NCBI GenBank assembly: GCA_027592745.1
Contig: JAQCLG010000014.1
Coordinates: forward strand, 1-42,625
DNA length: 42,625 nt
Source: Pseudomonadota bacterium
GTDB taxonomy: Bacteria; Pseudomonadota; Alphaproteobacteria; SP197
Reading direction: 5' to 3'
The notes below the pieces were generated by a model. The model made no database searches and had not been told where the DNA came from. It saw only the letters and a program-made list of their open reading frames with translations. The first letter of the stretch is position 1, and each line of letters starts with the position of its first letter. Shown one piece after another: positions 1 to 9,700 of the stretch. Made by a program: the position numbers and the translations under genes.

Positions 1-582
1 CAGGCGCAGCGGCGTCGAGGCGCCGCCGTTGATGCGCTCGGACGAGCAGGCCGTGACGATGACGATGCAGTTCATCTCGGCCTTGAGTTCCACATGGTCG
101 CCGGGCGCGGTCATCGTGACGCCGACGAAGAAGCTGCCGTCCGGCCGCGGCGGCGTATTCTGGAAGATGTTGACCGGGTCGGGCTGGTTGACGTGCTCGA
201 TGCCGGCGCGCCTTGCCGCCTCGTAGTAGTTGTCGCGGCAGTTGGGGTGACCCTTGCCCTTGCCGCGGCGCTCGAACCACGGTGCGTTGCACGAGGCATA
301 GGCCATGTCGTGGTAGCCCGGCGAGGTGTCCTTGCGGAAGGTCAGGATCGCGCGGTCGCGGGTCGTATAGAAACTCTCGCCGATGCACGGAAACATGTTG
401 CCGTTGATGAGGCGCGTCACCGAGGTACTGAGGTACTCGGAATGGTCGCGCGGGTTGACGGCGAAGAGATCGCCGACCTGGCAACCCTCGATGTCGGTCA
501 GGCGAACGATATCGCCCTTCCTGGCTACGACATAACCGTTGCCGTAGCCGGGGATCTCCGCGATCCGTTCTGCCTTGCCCAT
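1..582 (-). CDS. DUF1989 (urea carboxylase-associated family) protein, 3' end cut by window
   Basis: I read this directly from the minus strand; the ORF track omits it because its stop lies outside the window. The 194 visible codons begin at an ATG preceded by GAGGAAACC, a good ribosome binding site. Seen in the protein: an N-terminal GYGNGYVVARKGDIVRLTD stretch, EGCQVGDLFAVNPRDHSEYLS, GYHDMAYASCN, a Cys/His-bearing HPNCRDNYYEA segment, and GDHVELKAEMNCIVIVTACS near the C-terminus. These are the landmarks of the DUF1989 family (about 200 aa), so only a short tail is missing. Some family members accompany urea carboxylase or other nitrogen-compound degradation genes, and their biochemical role is poorly defined. 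It follows the RatA-like gene by 7 nt and is probably co-transcribed with it. Nothing nearby suggests urea metabolism, so I propose no substrate. Confidence 0.8.
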   Translation of the reverse strand, partial: MGKAERIAEIPGYGNGYVVARKGDIVRLTDIEGCQVGDLFAVNPRDHSEYLSTSVTRLINGNMFPCIGESFYTTRDRAILTFRKDTSPGYHDMAYASCNAPWFERRGKGKGHPNCRDNYYEAARRAGIEHVNQPDPVNIFQNTPPRPDGSFFVGVTMTAPGDHVELKAEMNCIVIVTACSSERINGGASTPLRL

Positions 583-589
583 GGTTTCC

Positions 590-1054
590 TCAGCGCTCCT
601 GCCGCGTCACCGAGGCGACGCCGGGACCATAGAGCTCCCGCGCGCGCGCCTCGAAGGCGCCTACCATGCGCCGCACCGCCTCGTGGAACAACATCCCGAT
701 CGCCTTCTGCAGGATGACGTTGCGGAACTCGAAGTCGATGTCGAACTCGATGGTGCAGGAGCCGTCCGGCTCGGCGCGGAAGAGCCAGGTGTTGTGCATG
801 CGCTTGAACGGACCCTCGGTGTAGCTGACGTCGAGGCGTTCGGGGCGTGCCAGTTCGACCCTGGAGGTGAAGCGTTCGCGGAACATCTTGAAGCCGATCA
901 CGAGGTCGGCCCAGAAGACGTCCCCTTCCCGCTTGCGGATGCGCGACGCGGTGCACCAGGGCAGGAACTCGGGATAACGCGCCACGTCGGCGACCAGATC
1001 GAACATCTGCTCCCGGCTCCAGGGCAGGTGTCTTTCCTCGCGATGGACCGGCAT
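590..1054 (-). CDS. ratA: RatA/Coq10-type START-domain protein
   Basis: This is a 154-residue single-domain protein of the polyketide cyclase/START superfamily. The family pattern is visible: MFDLVADVARYPEFLPWC near residue 20, a FTSRVEL beta-strand region, GPFKRMHNTWLF, and a long C-terminal helix LFHEAVRRMVGAFEARARELYG. Relatives include mitochondrial Coq10, which binds ubiquinone and supports respiration, and E. coli RatA, described as a ribosome-association inhibitor. In alphaproteobacteria this gene usually sits next to lipA, which favours a respiratory, quinone-linked role over a toxin role; that is inference. Its ATG overlaps the lipA stop (TGATG), implying translational coupling. No partner antitoxin is present, so the toxin-antitoxin label common in databases is not supported by context. 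Confidence 0.88.
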   Translation of the reverse strand: MPVHREERHLPWSREQMFDLVADVARYPEFLPWCTASRIRKREGDVFWADLVIGFKMFRERFTSRVELARPERLDVSYTEGPFKRMHNTWLFRAEPDGSCTIEFDIDFEFRNVILQKAIGMLFHEAVRRMVGAFEARARELYGPGVASVTRQER

Positions 1055-2016
1055 CAGACCGCGCCGGCCTCGCGCCGGGCCCTGAGTTGTGCGAAATCGC
1101 GGTCGGCGTGATGCGAGGAACGGGTCAGCGGGCTGGCCGAGACCATGAGGAACCCCTTGGCGTAGGCGAGTTTCTCCAGCTCGGCGAACTCCTCCGGGGT
1201 CCAGAAGCGGTCGATCGCGTGGTGGCGCGGGGTGGGCTGCAGGTACTGGCCGATGGTCAGGAAATCGACGCCGGCCTCGCGCATGTCGTCCATCACCTGG
1301 AGGACCTCGTCCCGGGTCTCGCCCAGGCCGACCATCAGGCCGGACTTGGTGAAGATCGCGGGATCGACGCGCTTGACCGTCCAGAGCAGGTTGAGCGAGG
1401 CGAAGTAGCGCGAGCCCGGACGGACCTCGCGGTAAAGCCGTGGAACGGTCTCGAGATTGTGGTTGAAGACGTCGGGACGGGCGCGCGCGACGATCTCGAT
1501 GGCGCCCTGCTTACGCAGGAAATCGGGTGTCAGGATCTCGATCGTGGTGCCCGGTGTGCGTTCGCGCAGCTTCTCGATGCAGGCGACGAAATGGGCCGCG
1601 CCGCCGTCGGGCAGGTCGTCGCGGTCGACCGAGGTGATCACGACATGGTTGAGGCCCAGGCCCTCGATGCCGCGGGCCAGGCGCTCGGGTTCGTCGGCAT
1701 CGACCGCGCGGGGGCGCCCGGTCGCGACGTTGCAGAAGGTGCAGCCGCGCGTGCAGATGTCGCCCAGGATCATCACCGTGGCGTGTTTCTCTGCCCAGCA
1801 TTCCCCGATGTTGGGGCAGGCCGCCTCCTCGCACACCGTGACGAGGCCGTTGTCCTTGATCAGCCGGCGGGTGGCGTGGAAGGCATCGGAGCCGGGCGCC
1901 TTGACGCGGATCCAGGGCGGCTTGCGCAGTGCGGGTGTGGCCTCGCGCCAGGCCTTCTCGGGGTGGCGCGTGCGGGCCGGGGCCTCTACGGGCGCGATGA
2001 GCGATACCTTGGTGAT
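1054..2016 (-). CDS. lipA: lipoyl synthase LipA (start codon not canonical)
   Basis: Radical SAM enzyme that inserts two sulfurs into octanoyl groups on carrier proteins such as the E2 subunit encoded upstream. It shows the auxiliary cluster motif [12 protein letters not shown] and the radical-SAM motif CTRGCTFC, followed by [11 protein letters not shown]. The conserved N-terminal region ([31 protein letters not shown]) is encoded upstream of the GTG used in the ORF track. No ATG, GTG or TTG occurs in frame between the lpdA TAG and that GTG. I place the start at an ATC ([10 protein letters not shown] if read as Met), behind AGGACAGGGAAACCCGCC. This gives 320 aa, normal for LipA. The alternatives are readthrough of the lpdA TAG, which is in frame, or a one-base sequence error (ATG read as ATC). 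Function is secure; the start is not. Confidence 0.85.
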   Translation of the reverse strand: MTKVSLIAPVEAPARTRHPEKAWREATPALRKPPWIRVKAPGSDAFHATRRLIKDNGLVTVCEEAACPNIGECWAEKHATVMILGDICTRGCTFCNVATGRPRAVDADEPERLARGIEGLGLNHVVITSVDRDDLPDGGAAHFVACIEKLRERTPGTTIEILTPDFLRKQGAIEIVARARPDVFNHNLETVPRLYREVRPGSRYFASLNLLWTVKRVDPAIFTKSGLMVGLGETRDEVLQVMDDMREAGVDFLTIGQYLQPTPRHHAIDRFWTPEEFAELEKLAYAKGFLMVSASPLTRSSHHADRDFAQLRARREAGAV

Positions 2017-2040
2017 GGCGGGTTTCCCTGTCCTGCGGGC

Positions 2041-3444
2041 CTAGATGTGGATGGCCCGGCCATAGGCTGCAAGCGTCGATTCCAGCATCATCTCCGAGAG
2101 CGTGGGATGCGGGAAGACCGTGTGCATCAGTTCGGCCTCGGTCGTCTCCAGGGTCTTGCCGATGGCGAAGCCCTGGATCAGCTCGGTCACTTCTGCACCG
2201 ATCATGTGGGCGCCCAGCAGCTCGCCGGTGGCGGCATCGAAGATGGTCTTGACCATACCCTGGTCCTCGCCGAGCGCGATCGCCTTGCCGTTGCCGATGA
2301 AGGGGAAACGCCCGACCTTGAGCTCGTGGCCCGCGGCCTTTGCCTTGGCTTCGGTCAGCCCGATGCTGGCGATCTGGGGACGGCAATAGGTGCAGCCCGG
2401 GATGTTGAGCGTGATCAGCGGCTCGACATGATCGAGGCCGGCGATCTTCTCGACGCAGATGATGCCTTCGTGGCTGGCCTTGTGGGCAAGCCAGGGCGGG
2501 CCGACGAGGTCGCCGATGGCATAGATGCCGGGTTCGTCGGTCTCCAGCCACCGGTTGACGACGACATGGCCCTTCTCGACCTTCACCTTGGTGCCATCCA
2601 GGCCGATGTCCTCGACGTTGCCGGTGATGCCCACGGCGAGGATCACCTTCTCGACCTCGATGGTGTGCTCCTTGCCCTTGGCGTCGGTCACCTGGACCGT
2701 GGCCCCGGCCTTCTTCGTCTTGATGCCGCCGACCCTGGCGCCGGTCATCAGGGTCATGCCCTGCTTCTCGAAGGCCTTGTGGGCGAAGGCGGCGATCTCC
2801 TCGTCCTCGGCGGGCAGGATGCGCTCGACGACTTCGACCACGGTGACCTGGCCCCCCAGGTCTCGGTAGAAGCTCGCGAACTCCATGCCGATGGCGCCCG
2901 AGCCCACGACCAGGAGAGACTTCGGGATCGCCTCGGGCACCATGGCCTCGCGGTAGGTCCAGATTGTCTTGCCGTCGGCCTCCAGGCCGGGCAGTTCGCG
3001 GGCGCGCGCGCCGGTCGCCAGGATGATGTGTCTGGCGGCAAGATCGGCGGCGGGCTTGCCGTCCTTCTCGACCTTCACCTTGCCCTTGCCGGCAAGCCGG
3101 GCCTGGCCCTCGATCACCATGACCTTGTTCTTCTTCAGGAGGTGCGCGACGCCGCCCGAGAGGCGGCCGGCGACCTTGCGGCTGCGCTCGACCACCTTCG
3201 TTGCGTCGTAGGCGATGTTGTCGGCCTTCAGGCCGAAGGCCTCGGCGTTCTGCATCAGGTGATAGACCTCGGCCGAACGCAGCAGCGCCTTGGTCGGGAT
3301 GCAGCCCCAGTTGAGGCAGATGCCGCCAAGGCTCTCGCGCTCGATGACGGCGGTCTTCATGCCGAGCTGCGCGGCGCGGATGGCGGCGACGTAACCGCCC
3401 GGGCCACTGCCGATGACGACGAGATCGAAGTTCTGTTCGGCCAT
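2041..3444 (-). CDS. lpdA: dihydrolipoyl dehydrogenase (E3)
   Basis: FAD- and NAD-dependent E3 component that reoxidises the dihydrolipoyl arm of E2. The 467-aa length is normal. Seen: the N-terminal FAD dinucleotide fold VVIGSGPGGYVAAIRAAQLG, the redox disulfide GGICLNWGCIPTKALL, a second Rossmann motif VVGSGAIGMEF, the FAD-contact segment IYAIGDLVGPPWLAHKA, and the C-terminal interface with catalytic HTVFPHPTLSE. It has no N-terminal lipoyl domain, unlike some bacterial E3 proteins. The ATG is preceded by GGGGAGGGGACC. It starts 12 nt after the pdhC stop and in the same frame, and lipA follows in that frame after a single TAG. The adjacency shows it serves pyruvate dehydrogenase. Confidence 0.97.
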   Translation of the reverse strand: MAEQNFDLVVIGSGPGGYVAAIRAAQLGMKTAVIERESLGGICLNWGCIPTKALLRSAEVYHLMQNAEAFGLKADNIAYDATKVVERSRKVAGRLSGGVAHLLKKNKVMVIEGQARLAGKGKVKVEKDGKPAADLAARHIILATGARARELPGLEADGKTIWTYREAMVPEAIPKSLLVVGSGAIGMEFASFYRDLGGQVTVVEVVERILPAEDEEIAAFAHKAFEKQGMTLMTGARVGGIKTKKAGATVQVTDAKGKEHTIEVEKVILAVGITGNVEDIGLDGTKVKVEKGHVVVNRWLETDEPGIYAIGDLVGPPWLAHKASHEGIICVEKIAGLDHVEPLITLNIPGCTYCRPQIASIGLTEAKAKAAGHELKVGRFPFIGNGKAIALGEDQGMVKTIFDAATGELLGAHMIGAEVTELIQGFAIGKTLETTEAELMHTVFPHPTLSEMMLESTLAAYGRAIHI

Positions 3445-3456
3445 GGTCCCCTCCCC

Positions 3457-4803
3457 CTAGAGCAGCATGGTCAGGGGATCCTCGATGAACCCCTTGAAGG
3501 CCGTCAGCAGGTTGGCCCCGATGGCGCCGTCGATGACGCGATGGTCGCAGGAGAGCGTGCAGGACATCACGGTGGCGACGTCGAGGCCGCCGTCCTTGAC
3601 GACCGGGCGTTTCTCGCCCGCGCCGATGGCGAGGATGCCGGCCTGGGGCGGATTGATCACCGCATCGAACTGCTTGATGCCGTACATGCCGAGGTTGGAG
3701 ATGGAGAAGCTGCCGCCCTGGTATTCCTCGGGCGCGAGCTTGCCCTCGCGGGCGCGCCGGGCGAGTTCCTTCATCTCGTCGGAGATCGCGGCCAGGCCCT
3801 TGGTGTCGGCCTTGCGGATCACCGGCGTGATGAGGCCGCCCTCGATCGCTACCGCAACCGAAACATCGATATCCTTGAAGCGGCGGATGACGTTGCCGCC
3901 CCACTGGGCGTTGGCCTCGGGCACCTTGCGCATCGCCAGGGCGACGGCGCGGATGACGAAGTCGTTGACCGAGAGCTTGTAGGCGTCGCTGCGGCCGTTG
4001 AGATCGGCGCGCATCTCGAGCAGCCGGTCGATGGTGCAGTCGACAGTGAGATAGAAGTGCGGGATCGTCGCCTTGGATTCCTGCAGGCGCTCGGCGATGA
4101 CCCGGCGCATGTTGGAAACCTTGATCTCCTCGTACGCGACGCCTTCGGGCAGCGGGGCCACGGCGGCCGGTGCGGACTTCGCCCTGGGAGCCGGTTCGGC
4201 AGACGCCTGCCTGGCACCGCCGGATTCCAGGGCGGCCTCGATGTCGCGCTTGATGATGCGCCCGTGCGGGCCGCTGCCCTCGATCCCGCCCAGGTCGAGA
4301 TCGGCCTGTCGCGCCATGCTGCGCGCCAGGGGGCTCGCCTTGATGCGGCCGTCGTCCGAACCGGCCTCGGCCTTCCTTTCCGGCCTGGCGGATTTGCCCT
4401 CGTCGGCCTTCTTTCTTTCCGCCCTGGGCTGCTCCTCTTCCTTTTCCTCGGAGGCGGCCTCGTCGTCGCTCTCCTCCTCGGGTTCTTCCTCCTTCTCGGC
4501 CTTGGCCGGCTGCTTCTTTTCCGAGCCGCTCCCGGCGCCTTCCAGGGCGGAGGCGTCCTCGCCCTCGCCCAGCAGCAGGGCGATGACCTCGTTCACGGGC
4601 ACGTTGTCGGTGCCCTCGGCGACGAGGATCTTGCCGACCTTGCCGTCATCGATGGATTCGACCTCCATGGTCGCCTTGTCGGTCTCGATCTCGGCGAGGA
4701 TGTCGCCGGAACTGACCTCGTCGCCTTCCTTGACCAGCCATTTGGAAAGCGTGCCCTCCGTCATGGTGGGCGAAAGCTGCGGCATCGTGATCTTGATCGG
4801 CAT
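3457..4803 (-). CDS. pdhC: pyruvate dehydrogenase E2, dihydrolipoamide acetyltransferase
   Basis: Core subunit that transfers acetyl groups from E1 to CoA. From MPIKITMPQLSPTMTEG the protein is 448 aa. It has one lipoyl domain (residues 1 to about 84, lipoyl-lysine in ETDKATME at about K43) and a highly charged Lys/Glu-rich linker (about 85-145). A peripheral subunit-binding domain follows (ASPLARSMARQADLDL, GRIIKRDIEAAL), then the catalytic domain with the DHRVIDGA motif near the C-terminus. The ORF track extends further upstream, but that extension lies in pdhB in another frame and has no E2 character. The linker is unusual: E2 linkers are normally Ala/Pro-rich, while this one is dominated by E, K, D and R. 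The gene ends in TAG and stays in frame with lpdA. Confidence 0.96.
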   Translation of the reverse strand: MPIKITMPQLSPTMTEGTLSKWLVKEGDEVSSGDILAEIETDKATMEVESIDDGKVGKILVAEGTDNVPVNEVIALLLGEGEDASALEGAGSGSEKKQPAKAEKEEEPEEESDDEAASEEKEEEQPRAERKKADEGKSARPERKAEAGSDDGRIKASPLARSMARQADLDLGGIEGSGPHGRIIKRDIEAALESGGARQASAEPAPRAKSAPAAVAPLPEGVAYEEIKVSNMRRVIAERLQESKATIPHFYLTVDCTIDRLLEMRADLNGRSDAYKLSVNDFVIRAVALAMRKVPEANAQWGGNVIRRFKDIDVSVAVAIEGGLITPVIRKADTKGLAAISDEMKELARRAREGKLAPEEYQGGSFSISNLGMYGIKQFDAVINPPQAGILAIGAGEKRPVVKDGGLDVATVMSCTLSCDHRVIDGAIGANLLTAFKGFIEDPLTMLL

Positions 4804-4828
4804 CGCGTGTCTCCGGACGCTTGTTGCG

Positions 4829-5815
4829 TCAGTCGCGGGCGTAGCAGACGTCGCGCGCAGCCTCGACGATATGATCGGTCTGCGGCAGCGCGGCTTGTTC
4901 GAGATTGGCGGCATAGGGCAGCGGCGCATCGACCGAACTGACCCGACGCAGCGGTGCATCGAGTAGGTCGAAGCCCTGCTCCATGACAACGGCGGCGAGT
5001 TCGGCGCCGATGCCGGCGAAGGCCCAGCCTTCCTCGACGCTGACCAGGCGGTTGGTCTTCTTCAGCGAGGCGATGATCGTTGCGGTGTCGAGCGGTCGGA
5101 TCGAGCGCAGGTTGATGACCTCGGCCTCGATGCCGTCCTCGGCCAGCTTGTCGGCGGCTTCCAGCGCCTTGCCGACCATGATCGAGAAAGCGACGATGGT
5201 GACGTCGCTGCCCTCTCGCTCGACATGGGCCTTGCCGATCTCGAGCACGAAATCGTCGTCGTCGGGGATCTCGAAGCTCTGGCCGTAGAGCAACTCGTTC
5301 TCGAGGAAGATCACCGGGTTGGGATCGCGGATCGCCGCCTTGAGCAGGCCCTTGGCGTCGGCCGCCGACCAGGGGGCGAGCACCTTGAGGCCGGGGACAT
5401 GGCCGTACCAGCTGGCGTAGCACTGGCTGTGCTGGGCGCCCACGCGCGAGGCCGCGCCGTTGGGACCACGGAAGACGATGGGGCAATGGACCTGGCCGCC
5501 CGACATGTAGAGCGTTTTGGCCGCCGAGTTGATGATCTGGTCGATCGCCTGCATGGCGAAGTTGAAGGTCATGAACTCGGTGATCGGCTTCAGGCCGCCC
5601 ATGGCGGCGCCGACCGCAAGGCCGGTAAAGCCGTGTTCGGTGATCGGCGTGTCGATCACCCGCTTGTCGCCGAACTCGTCGAGCAGGCCCTGGCTGACCT
5701 TGTAGGCGCCCTGGTACTGGGCGACCTCCTCGCCGATGAGAAACACGCGGTCGTCGCGGCGCATCTCCTCGGCCATCGCATCGCGCAGGGCCTCGCGTAC
5801 CGTCACGGTTGCCAT
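4829..5815 (-). CDS. pdhB: pyruvate dehydrogenase E1 component subunit beta
   Basis: Beta subunit of the heterotetrameric thiamine-diphosphate E1 decarboxylase, 328 aa. Seen: [18 protein letters not shown] at the start, [18 protein letters not shown] with the Glu that contacts the thiazolium/pyrimidine region in this family, [18 protein letters not shown], and a transketolase C-terminal domain with [15 protein letters not shown] and [13 protein letters not shown]. It lacks the N-terminal lipoyl domain found on PdhB of many alphaproteobacteria, so the only lipoyl domain in this complex is the one on E2. It lies 14 nt after pdhA and 25 nt before pdhC, within one operon. Confidence 0.96.
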   Translation of the reverse strand: MATVTVREALRDAMAEEMRRDDRVFLIGEEVAQYQGAYKVSQGLLDEFGDKRVIDTPITEHGFTGLAVGAAMGGLKPITEFMTFNFAMQAIDQIINSAAKTLYMSGGQVHCPIVFRGPNGAASRVGAQHSQCYASWYGHVPGLKVLAPWSAADAKGLLKAAIRDPNPVIFLENELLYGQSFEIPDDDDFVLEIGKAHVEREGSDVTIVAFSIMVGKALEAADKLAEDGIEAEVINLRSIRPLDTATIIASLKKTNRLVSVEEGWAFAGIGAELAAVVMEQGFDLLDAPLRRVSSVDAPLPYAANLEQAALPQTDHIVEAARDVCYARD

Positions 5816-5829
5816 CGCCTTCCCCCGCT

Positions 5830-6927
5830 TCAGACTTCGGGCGCGTCGGGAACGGTGTCCCCGGCGGCCTGTTTCTCGTGGATCTCGACATTGTCCGGCG
5901 TCGGCTCGATGACGACGTCCTGCGTGTAGATGTCGGTCATGAGTTCCTCGAGCTTCGGCTCGGGGCTGTTCTGGGCGAACTCGGCGGCCTCGGCAATCTG
6001 CGACTTCACCTGCTTGTCGATCTCCTTGAGCTTGGCGTTGTCGGCGATGCCGCGGTCGGTGAGCTTGGCCCGGACGTGGTCGATCGGATCGTGCTCGGCC
6101 CGCATCTTCTGGACCTCGTCCTTGGTGCGGTACTTGGCGGGGTCCGACATGGAGTGGCCGCGGTAGCGGTAGGTCTGGGTCTCCAGCAGCATCGGCCCCT
6201 TGCCGGCACGGCAGTGTTCGACGGCTTCGCTGGCAGCGGTGTAGACCTTCTCCACGTCCATGCCGTCGACCTGCTGGCCCGGAAGGCCGAAGGCTTCGCC
6301 GCGCTGGTAGAGCTCGGTGCCGGCCTTGGCGCGCTTGATCGAGGTGCCCATGGCGTACTGGTTGTTCTCGACCACGAAGATCGCGGGCAGCTTCCAGAGG
6401 CTTGCCATGTTGAAGGTCTCGTAGACTTGGCCCTGGTTGGCCGCACCCTCGCCGAAGAAGATGACGGCGACGCCGTCGGTCTCGCGGTACTTCATGGAAA
6501 AGGCCAGGCCGGCGCCGAGCGGCACCTGGGCGCCGACGATGCCGTGGCCGCCGTAGAAACCCTTCTCGAGGTCGAACATGTGCATCGACCCGCCCTTGCC
6601 CTTGGAGACGCCGCCGGCGCGCCCGGTCAGTTCGGCCATGACCGCCTTGGGCTCGACGCCCCGGATCAGGCCGTGGCCGTGGCAGCGGTAGCTGGTGATG
6701 ATGGCGTCGGTTTCCTCGAGGGCGTGGTTCATGCCCACGACCACGGCTTCCTGGCCGATGTAGAGATGGCAGAACCCGCCGATCAGGCCCATGCCGTACA
6801 TCTGGCCGACCTTTTCCTCGAAGCGCCGCACGAGCAGCATCTGGCGGTAGAAGTCGAGCAGGAGGTCGTCATTGACCTCGTGAGTGTCGGATTTCTCCGA
6901 CCTGGATTTCGTGGCGGCTCTGGCCAT
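5830..6927 (-). CDS. pdhA: pyruvate dehydrogenase E1 component subunit alpha
   Basis: Alpha subunit of E1, which decarboxylates pyruvate using thiamine diphosphate. I start at MARAATKS, 365 aa, because GGGAGGCGAC sits directly upstream; the longer ORF start would run through the promoter region. Seen: [31 protein letters not shown], the thiamine-diphosphate/Mg motif [18 protein letters not shown] with NNQYAMGTS, and the phosphorylation-loop-like [15 protein letters not shown]. The motif reads GEG where many relatives have GDG, which is a common variant. It is the first gene of the pdhABC-lpdA-lipA unit, separated from ftsB by 137 nt that hold a plausible promoter and a tandem repeat. Confidence 0.96.
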   Translation of the reverse strand: MARAATKSRSEKSDTHEVNDDLLLDFYRQMLLVRRFEEKVGQMYGMGLIGGFCHLYIGQEAVVVGMNHALEETDAIITSYRCHGHGLIRGVEPKAVMAELTGRAGGVSKGKGGSMHMFDLEKGFYGGHGIVGAQVPLGAGLAFSMKYRETDGVAVIFFGEGAANQGQVYETFNMASLWKLPAIFVVENNQYAMGTSIKRAKAGTELYQRGEAFGLPGQQVDGMDVEKVYTAASEAVEHCRAGKGPMLLETQTYRYRGHSMSDPAKYRTKDEVQKMRAEHDPIDHVRAKLTDRGIADNAKLKEIDKQVKSQIAEAAEFAQNSPEPKLEELMTDIYTQDVVIEPTPDNVEIHEKQAAGDTVPDAPEV

Positions 6928-6973
6928 GTCGCCTCCCAAGGGGGCGCAACGTTCCAGAGGCCCCACCCCTGCC

Positions 6974-7002
6974 AAACTAGGGAGCGGTCGGATCGGTTGC
7001 AA
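6974..7002 (-). promoter_or_regulatory. candidate sigma-70 promoter of the pdh operon
   Basis: On the minus strand TTGCAA is followed by exactly 17 nt and then TAGTTT. The expected start would fall about 40 nt upstream of the pdhA ATG. The hexamers match the consensus only moderately (4/6 and 3/6), so the spacing and location carry most of the support. Confidence 0.35.
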
Positions 7003-7031
7003 GCGCGACGGAAGGAATATCGGTCAGAAGC

Positions 7032-7063
7032 GGGGGATGTTTCCCTATTGGGGGACGATTCCC
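7032..7063. repeat. two direct 14-bp repeats GGGGGA-N3-TTCCC upstream of pdhA
   Basis: GGGGGATGTTTCCC and GGGGGACGATTCCC lie with starts 18 nt apart, agreeing at 11 of 14 positions. Each contains the dyad GGGA-N5-TCCC on the other strand. They fill the space just after the ftsB stop and lie about 30-60 nt upstream of the proposed pdhA -35 box. That placement suits a tandem regulator-binding site; the regulator is unknown. Confidence 0.45.
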
Positions 7064-7064
7064 A

Positions 7065-7403
7065 CTAGTTGGGTTTGTCCCCAGGATCGAGAGCGTCGCG
7101 CATGATGACGATCTCGTCGAGCCGCGTGTAGTTGAGCACGACGCGGGCGCGTTCCTCGAGCATGTCGCGGTCGAGGCTGGTCGGGAGCATCAGTTCGACG
7201 TTGCGTTCCAGGGCGTCGCGTTCGGCCTCGACGGCACGCAGGTCCACGGCGGCCTGGTCGACCCGGCGCTCGAGCTGCAGCAGGGTCATGACGCCGCGCT
7301 CGCCCTGCAGGGCGTGATAGCCGAAATAGACCACGGCGCAGACGCCGAGCAGGGTCGGCAGCATGCGGCGGGTGGAACGGATGGGGGCGAGCAGACGGGC
7401 CAT
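7065..7403 (-). CDS. ftsB: septum formation initiator FtsB/DivIC family protein
   Basis: Small bitopic divisome protein, 112 aa from MARLLAPIRS. It has one N-terminal membrane segment (LPTLLGVCAVVYFGYHAL, about residues 17-35). A coiled coil rich in L, E, R and V follows (LLQLERRVDQAAVDLRAVEAERDALERNV) and then a conserved DMLEERARVVLNYTRLDEIV segment. FtsB with FtsL and FtsQ activates septal peptidoglycan synthesis. Its position between eno and pdhA matches alphaproteobacterial order. No clear ribosome binding site precedes the ATG; a GGTTC-N5-GAACC inverted repeat directly abuts it. The ORF track uses an upstream TTG that lacks any support. Confidence 0.88.
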   Translation of the reverse strand: MARLLAPIRSTRRMLPTLLGVCAVVYFGYHALQGERGVMTLLQLERRVDQAAVDLRAVEAERDALERNVELMLPTSLDRDMLEERARVVLNYTRLDEIVIMRDALDPGDKPN

Positions 7404-7502
7404 GGTTCGGAGGGAACCATGGCGCCTGTGGATAGTCAATAAAAACTACGTCAAATCACCTGCTTGCCGCGATTGGCCAAGGCAGAAGGCCAGCACCTGC
7501 CG

Positions 7503-9691
<2,189 letters not shown>

Positions 9692-9700
9692 GGGAGCAGT

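Noticed and set aside
590-1054. Toxin-antitoxin system based on the RatA annotation
   Set aside because: No antitoxin gene is adjacent, and the lipA linkage fits a Coq10-like quinone-related protein better.
1087-4941. 1284-aa plus-strand ORF
   Set aside because: Lies antisense to lipA, lpdA and pdhC, all of which have clear motifs; its translation is Asp/Gly/Leu/His-rich low complexity, typical of the complement of high-GC genes.
7404-7502. Promoter for ftsB from two TTGAC hexamers in the AT-rich stretch before ftsB
   Set aside because: No -10 hexamer lies at 16-18 nt from either TTGAC on the minus strand, so no promoter can be assigned.
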